Shown: in pieces, positions 16,066-23,393 of the stretch
How the letters are laid out: every line of letters starts with the position of its first letter
Position numbering within the stretch: position 1 is the first letter of the stretch
The notes under the pieces: generated by a model
The model's input: only the letters and a program-made list of their open reading frames with translations
Database searches by the model: none
What the model was told of the DNA's origin: nothing
Position numbers and translations under genes: made by a program
Assembly: GCA_945883235.1 (NCBI GenBank)
Contig: CAMCXF010000005.1
Location: forward strand, 1 to 64,000
Direction: 5' to 3'
Origin: Phenylobacterium deserti
GTDB taxonomy: Bacteria > Pseudomonadota > Alphaproteobacteria > Caulobacterales > Caulobacteraceae
Length of the DNA stretch: 64,000 bases

Positions 16066-18360
16066 ATGCGGTTGAACATACAGGCGCTAGGCATCGCATT
16101 GGCGATGGCCGCCTTTGCCACAGGCACGCTCGCCGCCGAGCCGACCTACAAGGCCAAACTCACCCGCACCGCCTATGGCGCACCGCACGTCATCGCCGCC
16201 AACTATGGCGGCCTTGGCTACGGCGCGGGCTATGCGGCGGCGCAGGACAATTTCTGTGACTTTGCCGAGCGGATGATTACCGTCAGCGGGGAGCGATCCC
16301 GGTATCTGGGGCCCGGCGAACGTGACGCCAACATCGTCAGCGACCTCTATCATCAGCGGCTGATCAAGACGGGTCGGCTGGAGGCCAGGCTGGCCGGCGA
16401 CGTCCCCGGGGGCTTCAAGCCGTCGGCCGACGCCCGCGCCCTGGCCAAGGGGTTCATCGCCGGCATCAACCGCTATGTCCGCGACACCGGCGTCGCCAAC
16501 CTGCCAGACGCCCGTTGCAAGGGCGCGGCCTGGGTGCGGATCTATACCGAGACGGACTACTGGCGCTCCACCATCGCCGGGCAACAGCCAACGCTGATGG
16601 CCGGCGTTGCCACCGCCGCGCCGCCCGGGGTCCCGGATATCGTGGCACCTCACAGCCCGACCGAGCGTTCGCCTGTGCCAGAAGGGCAGGGCAGCAATGC
16701 CTATGCGCTGGGCCGCGAGGTCACGAAGTCCGGTCGCGGCGTGCTGCTGGGCAATCCGCACTATCCCTGGGACGGCATCAACCGGTTCACCCGGATACAC
16801 CTGATCATTCCGGGTAAACTCAATATCGTCGGAGCCGGCCTGCAGAACAGCCCAACGCCCGGGATCGGTCACAACCAGTGGCTGGCCTGGACGCATACGG
16901 TGTCCACTGCGCGGCGCTTCGGCCTGTTCGAGCTGAAACTCGATCCGAAGGACCCCACCGCCTATCTCTTCGACGGCAAGTCGACGCCAATGGAAAAGAC
17001 CACGGTCACCATCCAGGTGAAGACAGCGGGCGGTGTAGCCCCTCTGACCCGGACATTCTATGACAGCCGCTTCGGACCTCTGGTCGAGACGCCGACCAAT
17101 CCATGGACCGCAGAACGCGCCTTTGCCGTTCGTGACGCGCCGACGGGCTTTCGCAGCGTCGACCAGTATCTGACCATGTACCGGGCCCGGAACGTCCGCC
17201 AGCTGGCGGCGGCGTTGAGCAAATTCCAGGCGGCGGGATTTAACACCACGGCGGTCGATGCGGGGGGTGAGGCCTTCTATGGCGACATCGGCCCCTTGCC
17301 CTATGTCACTGACGCCAAGGCCGAGGCCTGCTCGGTCTCCGACCTGGCCCGCACGGCGTGGAAAACCACCCGCGTCCCGGTTCTGGATGGTTCGCGGTCG
17401 ACCTGCGACTGGGACAGCGACTCGAAGGCGGCGACCACCGGCATATACCCGGCCTCCGCCCTGCCGCAGATCTTCCGCAACGACTATGCGAGCAATTCCA
17501 ACGACAGCTACTGGCTGACCAATCCGAAACAGCCGCTGGCCGGCTTTGGTCGCATCTTCGGCGAGGAGGCGACGACACGCTCCCTGCGCACCCGGCTCAG
17601 CCTGAAGCAGATTGATGATCGGGTGGCGGGAACCGACGGGCTGGGGGCTGCGAAGTTTGACCTGTCCAGCGTTCAGGCGGTGCTGTTCGGGAACCGCAAT
17701 CTGGGTGCCGAGATGACCCGTGATCCGCTGGTGGCGCTGTGCCGCCGGGCCGCCGCTGGCCCTGAGCCGGACCTGGCCGAAGCGTGCGATGCACTGGCCG
17801 CCTGGGACCTGCGCGTGAACCTGGACAGTCGCGGTGCACACATCTTCCGCCTGTTCGTCGAGAAGGGCGGCCTGGAGTTCAAGGTCGCCTTCAATGCTGC
17901 CGATCCGGTGAACACGCCCAACACGCTCGACGTGGAAAATCCCAAGGTGCTGGCCGCGCTGGTCGACAGCGTGAAACAGCTGCGCACCCTGAAAATCCCG
18001 ATGAACGCGACGCTGGCACAGGTCCAGACCGAACCCCGCACCGGTGGCGAGCGCATTCCGATCCACGGCGGCCCGGGCCCTGAGGGGATCTTCAACGTCA
18101 TCACGCCGGTCGACCTGAAGCCCGAACTGGGCTGGACCAAGATCCGCCACGGCTCGAGCTGGATCATGACCGTGGAGTTCACGGACAAGGGGCCGGTCAG
18201 CCAGGGCGTGCTGACCTATTCCCAGTCCACCAACCCGACATCACCGCACGCGGGTGATCAGACGCGGCTTTATTCAGGTAAGGGCTGGGATGATCTGCAT
18301 TTCACCGAGGCGGCGGTGCGGAAGGCGGCGGTTTCCACGGTGGTGTTGAAGGGGCCGTAG
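16066..18360 (+). CDS. Penicillin acylase-family / acyl-homoserine lactone acylase-like Ntn hydrolase
   Basis: A 764-residue secreted Ntn hydrolase of family S45. Signal peptide: ALGIALAMAAFATGTLAA. The alpha-chain begins TAYGAPHVIAANYGGLGYG with AAAQDNFC. The processing site is GQG|SNAYALG, with the catalytic Ser at about residue 210, followed by LGNPHYPWDG. Family enzymes autoprocess and hydrolyse amides in penicillins, AHLs or other N-acyl compounds in the periplasm; this one resembles the AHL/aculeacin acylase branch but the substrate is unproven. ATG 16066 has a strong GGGGGGAG ribosome binding site; the track's start is earlier. Confidence 0.85.
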   Translation: MRLNIQALGIALAMAAFATGTLAAEPTYKAKLTRTAYGAPHVIAANYGGLGYGAGYAAAQDNFCDFAERMITVSGERSRYLGPGERDANIVSDLYHQRLIKTGRLEARLAGDVPGGFKPSADARALAKGFIAGINRYVRDTGVANLPDARCKGAAWVRIYTETDYWRSTIAGQQPTLMAGVATAAPPGVPDIVAPHSPTERSPVPEGQGSNAYALGREVTKSGRGVLLGNPHYPWDGINRFTRIHLIIPGKLNIVGAGLQNSPTPGIGHNQWLAWTHTVSTARRFGLFELKLDPKDPTAYLFDGKSTPMEKTTVTIQVKTAGGVAPLTRTFYDSRFGPLVETPTNPWTAERAFAVRDAPTGFRSVDQYLTMYRARNVRQLAAALSKFQAAGFNTTAVDAGGEAFYGDIGPLPYVTDAKAEACSVSDLARTAWKTTRVPVLDGSRSTCDWDSDSKAATTGIYPASALPQIFRNDYASNSNDSYWLTNPKQPLAGFGRIFGEEATTRSLRTRLSLKQIDDRVAGTDGLGAAKFDLSSVQAVLFGNRNLGAEMTRDPLVALCRRAAAGPEPDLAEACDALAAWDLRVNLDSRGAHIFRLFVEKGGLEFKVAFNAADPVNTPNTLDVENPKVLAALVDSVKQLRTLKIPMNATLAQVQTEPRTGGERIPIHGGPGPEGIFNVITPVDLKPELGWTKIRHGSSWIMTVEFTDKGPVSQGVLTYSQSTNPTSPHAGDQTRLYSGKGWDDLHFTEAAVRKAAVSTVVLKGP

Positions 18361-18435
18361 GGGCGTTGGGGAGCAGCGAAGTGCACCGGATGCACCGAGG
18401 TAGGTCTGTGAAAGACTGGGGTGGTGCAACTGCGC

Positions 18436-18455
18436 TCTCCTCCTCTATCGGGGGA
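18436..18455. other. Small hairpin downstream of the acylase gene
   Basis: A CTCCTCC...GGGGGAGG inverted repeat lies about 75 nt past the acylase stop, before the convergent GFA gene. It could terminate either transcript, although there is no long T-run. Confidence 0.3.
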
Positions 18456-18500
18456 GGATAAGGGCGCTACGTCGGCGGCTCCTGAGACGCGCCCGCAAAG

Positions 18501-18908
18501 TCAGCCAGCGGCCTGACCGAACCGGCGGGCACCCGCGATCGGGGCCACCCAATTGGCGGCGTGGTCGGTGTAGACCTCGATGTCCGGGGTTACGCCGGAC
18601 AGGTCGTCCAGGGTGCCGGCCTTGACCATCACGACGCCGGGCATCATGGCGATTTTCGATATGATCGGTGAGCCGCAGCCCGGGCAAAAGTGTCGCCAGA
18701 CGGCCTGGCCGCTGTCGCCGTTGTCGTCATAGACTTTGGTCTCGCCGGTCTGGGTATAGGCTGCCTCGGGAACCACGAGATTGGTCGAGAACACGCCGCC
18801 GCTCTGCCGCTGGCAGTGGGTGCAGTGACAGACCGCTGTCGTCACGGGTTCGGCCGTCAGCACATAACGAACCGCGCCACAGAGGCATCCGCCCTCACGA
18901 TCGGCCAT
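18501..18908 (-). CDS. GFA/CENP-V family zinc protein
   Basis: A 135-residue protein of the glutathione-dependent formaldehyde-activating (GFA) family. Zn-ligand motifs: GGCLCGAVRYVL, VCHCTHCQRQSGG and HFCPGCGSPI. Most such proteins are unassigned glutathione-S-transfer or Zn-binding proteins, so a formaldehyde role should not be assumed. Convergent with the acylase gene. Confidence 0.88.
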   Translation of the reverse strand: MADREGGCLCGAVRYVLTAEPVTTAVCHCTHCQRQSGGVFSTNLVVPEAAYTQTGETKVYDDNGDSGQAVWRHFCPGCGSPIISKIAMMPGVVMVKAGTLDDLSGVTPDIEVYTDHAANWVAPIAGARRFGQAAG

Positions 18909-18972
18909 GGTTTTCTCCTTCGGGCCTTGCGCCTCCTCAGATCGGGCGGGGCTAGCCAGACCAAAATGTCAT

Positions 18973-19023
18973 CGTCATCCCGGCCGAAGGCCCGCGAAAG
19001 CGGGTGGGAGAGCCGGGATGACG
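18973..19023. repeat. Palindromic intergenic repeat (GTCATCCCGG type)
   Basis: Perfect 12-bp arms CGTCATCCCGGC ... GCCGGGATGACG enclose a shorter inner hairpin CCGC-gaaa-GCGG. This is a common alphaproteobacterial intergenic palindrome; only this one copy was seen in the window. Confidence 0.75.
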
Positions 19024-19078
19024 GAACTGAAGAATATTCTAACCCGAGTTCGGGGTCCGGAGAATGTCCGACGGTCAT

Positions 19079-19128
19079 TTGCCTGATTCAATTCAACTCT
19101 GTAGATACGTATCTGTAGCTACAGAGTT
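19079..19128 (+). promoter_or_regulatory. Promoter and palindromic operator of the BrnA-like gene
   Basis: TTGCCT (19079-19084), a 17-nt spacer and TAGATA (19102-19107) form a plausible sigma-70-type promoter. The -10 lies inside a perfect 10-bp inverted repeat AACTCTGTAG / CTACAGAGTT (19095-19104, 19119-19128), with a nested palindrome GATACGTATC. This is the architecture of an autorepressed antitoxin promoter. Confidence 0.6.
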
Positions 19129-19185
19129 GCAAAGTGATGCGGACATGGGGCCCCGCCAAGGCAACGGCCCATGAAAGGAAAGCCT

Positions 19186-19467
19186 ATGAAAAAGGGGAAT
19201 TCTGATCCGATCCCGGCGGACTTGCTGGCCGAGCTGAAGGCCCTGGAATCCCTGCCCGACAGCGATATCGACCTGAGTGACAGTCCCGAGGTCACCCTCT
19301 GGTCCGAGGCGGCGCGCGGCAAATACTACCGGCCCGTAAAACAACTGCTTTCGGTGCGCCTCGACGCCGACCTGATCGACTGGTTCAAGGCCTCGGGCAG
19401 TGGCTATCAGACGCGCATCAATGCCGCCTTGCGCGAGTTCGTGTTGCGCCATCAAACGCGGCTATAA
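19186..19467 (+). CDS. BrnA-like antitoxin, apparently without BrnT partner
   Basis: A 93-residue protein whose C-terminal half KQLLSVRLDADLIDWFKASG and GYQTRINAALREFVLRH matches the ribbon-helix-helix BrnA antitoxin family; the N-terminal half is acidic. ATG 19186 is preceded by GGAAAG and is preferred to the track's start 15 nt earlier. In BrnTA operons the BrnT toxin gene normally precedes brnA; here the upstream 280 nt hold only a palindromic repeat and the operator, so it appears to be an orphan DNA-binding protein. Confidence 0.75.
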   Translation: MKKGNSDPIPADLLAELKALESLPDSDIDLSDSPEVTLWSEAARGKYYRPVKQLLSVRLDADLIDWFKASGSGYQTRINAALREFVLRHQTRL

Positions 19468-19660
19468 TACGGAGCGTGCGCAGGGCCGTGAAACTGCGAT
19501 GCGTCTCGACGTCCGATGCTTTTGGTCCTGATTTAACGCGAGAGCTGAAGTCGTGTCACAAGACTGCTTTCAGACTTGGGGATTTAGACCGTTGTCGACC
19601 CTGAGCGGGCGTTCGAAAGGTCCGCTTGCGGAAGCGCATGGACCAAGCCACCATCCCTTG

Positions 19661-20246
19661 ATGGTAGGGCTCCGCTCCTTTTTTGCCGCAGTAGGGATGC
19701 TGTATGTGGTCCCGGCCCACGCCTTTGCTGAGCCGAACCCTTTTTCCCGCCGCAGTCATCTCCGCGGGTGGTGAAGCAAGTTTCGCGGAGAGGCTTAGAG
19801 AGCCACCTCTGTGGGTGACACCGCCGAGCGCCAACGCGCCTGAGCGGATAAGGCTCCTCATCGGGGGGCATACCGTCGCATCCTGGAGTATCCGACTTGA
19901 CCGAACACCGGAGGGGCGCTGGACAGGCTATTTCCGTGAGCACACAGGACGCCATCTAGGTGGAGTGAAGCGGTTTGAGGTCACTGGTGCCGATGTTGCG
20001 GAACTGATCGGGCTGATCGACGATGCGGGCTTGTGGAGGGTCTACCCTCAGTTTTGGGTGTCTGACGATGGCCCCAACGAAATTTGTATCGACGGGATAA
20101 CCGTTGTTTTTGAGAGAAGCAGCGCAAGCGGATACGGCTACTCCGAGGGCAATGCGCAGTGCACAATGGGGCAGAACCAAAAAGCCGTCGCCGCTAAGAT
20201 GATGCAGATGGCTGGGCGTGCCGATATGGAGATGCTTCTCCACTAA
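19661..20246 (+). pseudogene. Frameshifted secreted hypothetical protein
   Basis: The signal peptide and the mature protein lie in different frames. From ATG 19661 the sequence MVGLRSFFAAVGMLYVVPAHAFA is a good signal peptide, but the frame stops at 19774. The adjacent frame (track ORF 19704-20246) encodes a natural mature domain including RIRLLIGGHTVASWSIRL and DDAGLWRVYPQFW. Removing one T from the T5 run at 19741-19745 joins them as AEPNPFPAAVISAGGEASF. This is either a real frameshift mutation or a homopolymer sequencing error. No domain family recognised. Confidence 0.7.
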
Positions 20247-20317
20247 CGCTAAGGCAGCTTCCCCTTCCAAAGCAGCCGTTAGCCGGGGCCGCCAAGAGAC
20301 AGAGGTCTCGCGCCGCC

Positions 20318-20851
20318 TCAGATCGGGCAGGCGGCGACTTCCAGTTGCAGCATGGCCAGCACGCGGCCAAAGCCGATGTACTGGCCGGCCATCATCGACA
20401 GTTCCAGGAACTCCGCGTCGCTGAAGTGGCGGCGCATGGCGGCCACGTCGTCGTCGCTGATGTTGTGATGATCGACCGCCATCTTCTCCGCGAAGTGGAT
20501 GGCCGCGCGCTCGCGGGGCGTGAAATCGAAGGCGTCCGCGTTGTCGACGCCGCTGGCCGCCTCGTCCTCGCGGACGGTATCGGGAGCCATGCGGACGCTC
20601 TTGCACAGCACGCAGCCGTTCAGGGTGGCGATGCGCAGGCGGATCAGCTCCTTCAGCCGGGGTTCCAGCGATCCGGCACCGCCGGTGTGCCAGGGGTGGT
20701 AGAAGGCCTGGTAGGCCTGCACCAGGTCCGGGTTGGGTGCGAAGGCGCGGGCGAAGTGGCGGCCCAGCCAGTTCTCTTCCGGCGTCGCGTCATGGATCGC
20801 CTTGAGGTAGGGCGGCAGGGCCTCGGGCTCCACCAGCGGCATGCGGGACAT
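20318..20851 (-). CDS. Carboxymuconolactone decarboxylase/AhpD-family protein
   Basis: A 177-residue all-helical AhpD-like protein. The redox CxxC is in LNGCVLCKSVRM, flanked by LKELIRLRIATLNG, and a conserved ERAAIHFAEKMAVDHHNISDD segment follows. Peroxidase-related members use the CxxC; substrate unknown. It is divergent from the SDR gene at 20995. Confidence 0.85.
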   Translation of the reverse strand: MSRMPLVEPEALPPYLKAIHDATPEENWLGRHFARAFAPNPDLVQAYQAFYHPWHTGGAGSLEPRLKELIRLRIATLNGCVLCKSVRMAPDTVREDEAASGVDNADAFDFTPRERAAIHFAEKMAVDHHNISDDDVAAMRRHFSDAEFLELSMMAGQYIGFGRVLAMLQLEVAACPI

Positions 20852-20994
20852 CGGCGGCTCCGTTCAGGATTTTGCCCATTGGCAGCCGGAAATCGGGTCC
20901 AGACAAGTGTGACGTCGGGGCAGCGGAACTGCGACGGCCTCGACTGCCGTCGCGGCAGTGGGCAAAGTCGCTTCCGCCAGATCAGGAGATCGCC

Positions 20995-21777
20995 ATGAAA
21001 CTCGATTCCACCATTTCCGCCGTCATCACCGGGGGTGCCTCGGGCCTGGGCGAGGCGACGGCGCGACGGCTGGCCTCCCACGGCGTGCGCGTGGCGCTGT
21101 TCGATCTCAATGCGGAGCGCGGGGAAGCGTTGGCCAAGGAGCTGGGCGGGGTGTTCTGTCTGGCGAACGTGACCTCCAGCGAGGAAGTCGACGCCGCCTT
21201 CGCCAAGGCGCGTGCGGCCATTGGTCAGGAGCGGATCCTGGTGAATTGCGCGGGCGTCGGCGGCGGCGCCAAGACGGTGTCGCGGGACAAACAGACCGGC
21301 GAGATCAAGGAGTACTCGCTGGAGAACTTCGAGCGGATCATCCAGATCAACCTGATCGGCACCTTTCGCTGCATCACCAAGAGCGCGGCGGGCATGCTGA
21401 CCCTGCCGGTTATGGACGACGGGGATCGCGGGGCCATCGTCAATACGGCGTCCGTGGCGGCAGAGGACGGCCAGATCGGCCAGGTGGCCTACACAGCGTC
21501 CAAGGCGGGGATCGTCGGCATGACGCTCACCATCGCCCGCGACCTGGCCAGCGAGGCCATCCGGATCAATACCATCCTGCCGGGGATCTTCGACACCCCG
21601 CTGCTGGCCCGCGCCGCCGAGCATGTGAAGGCGGGGTTGAGTGCGTCGGTACCGTTCCCCAAGCGCCTGGGGCAGTCGGAGGAATTCGCTCAGCTGGCCG
21701 AGACCATGATCATCAACGGCTACTTCAACGGCGAGGATGTGCGGTTGGACGGAGCGATCCGGATGGCACCGCGGTAG
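20995..21777 (+). CDS. SDR family oxidoreductase (HSD10 / 3-hydroxyacyl-CoA dehydrogenase type 2-like)
   Basis: A 260-residue short-chain dehydrogenase. The NAD-binding motif is TGGASGLGEATARRL, the active-site Ser is in NTASVAAEDG, and Tyr/Lys are in YTASKAG. The sequence around IRINTILPGIFDTPLL resembles 17beta-HSD type 10 / short-chain 3-hydroxyacyl-CoA dehydrogenases, suggesting beta-oxidation or steroid-like substrates. ATG 20995 follows a GGAG; the track start is 41 codons earlier. Convergent with the porin gene. Confidence 0.85.
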   Translation: MKLDSTISAVITGGASGLGEATARRLASHGVRVALFDLNAERGEALAKELGGVFCLANVTSSEEVDAAFAKARAAIGQERILVNCAGVGGGAKTVSRDKQTGEIKEYSLENFERIIQINLIGTFRCITKSAAGMLTLPVMDDGDRGAIVNTASVAAEDGQIGQVAYTASKAGIVGMTLTIARDLASEAIRINTILPGIFDTPLLARAAEHVKAGLSASVPFPKRLGQSEEFAQLAETMIINGYFNGEDVRLDGAIRMAPR

Positions 21778-21783
21778 GCGGCG

Positions 21784-23145
21784 TCAGAACTGGCCGGTGA
21801 GGTTCAGCGAGACGTAGCGCTCGTCGCCGGTCGGCGGCGCATTGGGGGCCTGGCGCAGGAACCTGGCCTTGTCCAGCCAGACGCCGTTGGCCTCGGCGCG
21901 CAGTTTTCCGGGGACCAGCCAGTAGCGCAGGCGGCCTTCCAGCTGGGTCCCGGCGAACCGACCCGACGCGCCGCCCGGATCGCGCACGCCGGTGGTCGAG
22001 AACGCGTCCTCCTTCGCCTCAAGCCACAGTCCGCGCGCCGCCACGAAGCCGTCCCACCGTGGCGAGGGGGTCACCTCGAGCCGCAGCCCCGGCGTCACGA
22101 TGTTGGCGCGGCCGATGGCGTTGTAGATGCCCGACGGGGCCAGGTCGCCGCGGCGCGTGCCGAACAGGCTGTCGAACCGTCCGAAACGGCCGCCAGCCTT
22201 GTCGCCGCTGGCCAGGTCGAACTCGGCAGAGATATGCGGCTTCCATGGACGGTTCCAGGTGTAGCCGGCCTCGGCGTGAAGGAAGTGCGCTCGCACCGTC
22301 AGTGTCGGGTCCGCCGCGCCCAGGCCTTGGCGGATCGTCCCGCCCTGGCCGATCGCCTCGAGCTCGTAGTCCCACCCCCCGGCCGCCGGATCGCGGATCA
22401 CCCGCAAGCCGAAGCTGTTCAGGCGTCGGTTGCGCGTCGACCGCCCGGGGGCGTCGGATTCCACCAGTCGCAGGAACGTCCCCTCCAGGGTCGCCCCACC
22501 CAGGGTGTTCGGCCGCGCCGCCGTCCCGCCGAACAGTTCCAGACGACGGCTCGCGCGGTCCGCGCGGTGGCGATTGTCCAGCAGGGCGTCCAGGCCGTCT
22601 GGCAGGCGCACCTGGGGCTGGGCATAGATCAGCGTGGTCTTCACCCCTGCCGGTGCCAAATCCAGGCGCACGCCGGTGAAGCCGTTGGTGGTATTGCGGT
22701 AGTCGTCGGCCGCGACCAGCCGGCGCGAACCCAGGTTCACGGTGAACCGTCCCGCCTGCAAGCTCACCGGGCCCAGCGTCTCGTCCTCACCGTCAAGCGC
22801 CGCATAGGCCTGGACCAGCTCGAACGTGTTGACTTCGCCGGTGCTCAGCGGACTGCGCCGGTCCGCTCCCCAGGCGCGGCTGTCGTACATCTCCGCGCCC
22901 AGCCGCAGCGACCCGCGCCGGTACTCCCCGGTTAAAATGGTCCGCAGGCTGATCAGGTCGTCAGTGGCGTTGAAGCCGGGGCGCACCTGGCCCTCCAGCG
23001 CCTCGTAACGCAGCCGCATCGACCCGGAGACCGTCCAGGGCGATGGCGTGTCGGCCCGCGCCGGGGACGTTGCTGCCAGCACCGCCAGCCCGAGGGCCGC
23101 GACACCGTGCCGGCCCGCCAGGCGGGGGAACCTGGGCACCGTCAT
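21784..23145 (-). CDS. Outer-membrane porin, alginate-export-like family
   Basis: A 453-residue beta-barrel protein. Signal peptide: VAALGLAVLAATSPARA. Then MRLRYEALEGQVRPGFNATD and alternating aromatic strands such as LRLGAEMYDSRAWGADRR, with the terminal Phe (SLNLTGQF) typical of BAM-inserted barrels. It matches the alginate-export/porin family with the conserved start MRYE-type strand. The first codon overlaps the MoaD-like stop by 4 nt, so it is the last gene of the Mo-hydroxylase operon. A role in substrate entry is inferred. Confidence 0.82.
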   Translation of the reverse strand: MTVPRFPRLAGRHGVAALGLAVLAATSPARADTPSPWTVSGSMRLRYEALEGQVRPGFNATDDLISLRTILTGEYRRGSLRLGAEMYDSRAWGADRRSPLSTGEVNTFELVQAYAALDGEDETLGPVSLQAGRFTVNLGSRRLVAADDYRNTTNGFTGVRLDLAPAGVKTTLIYAQPQVRLPDGLDALLDNRHRADRASRRLELFGGTAARPNTLGGATLEGTFLRLVESDAPGRSTRNRRLNSFGLRVIRDPAAGGWDYELEAIGQGGTIRQGLGAADPTLTVRAHFLHAEAGYTWNRPWKPHISAEFDLASGDKAGGRFGRFDSLFGTRRGDLAPSGIYNAIGRANIVTPGLRLEVTPSPRWDGFVAARGLWLEAKEDAFSTTGVRDPGGASGRFAGTQLEGRLRYWLVPGKLRAEANGVWLDKARFLRQAPNAPPTGDERYVSLNLTGQF

Positions 23146-23387
23146 CCGCCGCCGATCTTGGGGATCAGATAGACCTCGCTGCTGGATCCCACGGGCGAGA
23201 ACCAGGCGTCCTGATGGATCTCACCGTCGATGGCGAAGGCCATCTTCCGGTCCACGAAGTCGCCAAGGCCGGGGAAACGGACATCCAGTGCGGCGATCAC
23301 CTCGCGCACGCTCGCGGCCTCGACCTCGAACGCCGACTGGCCGCCTGTGAAGGGCCAGCACTCGCTACCGACAGTGATGTGGGCCAT
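23142..23387 (-). CDS. MoaD/ThiS-like ubiquitin-fold protein
   Basis: An 81-residue beta-grasp protein ending in PKIGGG, the C-terminal Gly-Gly typical of sulfur carriers. FEVEAASVREVIAALDVRFPGL matches the MoaD/ThiS pattern. In-operon position downstream of the molybdopterin subunit suggests a dedicated sulfur-carrier or maturation role, but no MoeB/MoaE partner is nearby. Confidence 0.78.
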   Translation of the reverse strand: MAHITVGSECWPFTGGQSAFEVEAASVREVIAALDVRFPGLGDFVDRKMAFAIDGEIHQDAWFSPVGSSSEVYLIPKIGGG

Positions 23388-23393
23388 GCCCCG

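Noticed and set aside
16087-18150. 687-aa minus-strand ORF
   Set aside because: It is the antisense of the acylase gene, which carries a signal peptide and the Ntn-hydrolase motifs; the minus-strand product has no recognisable domain.
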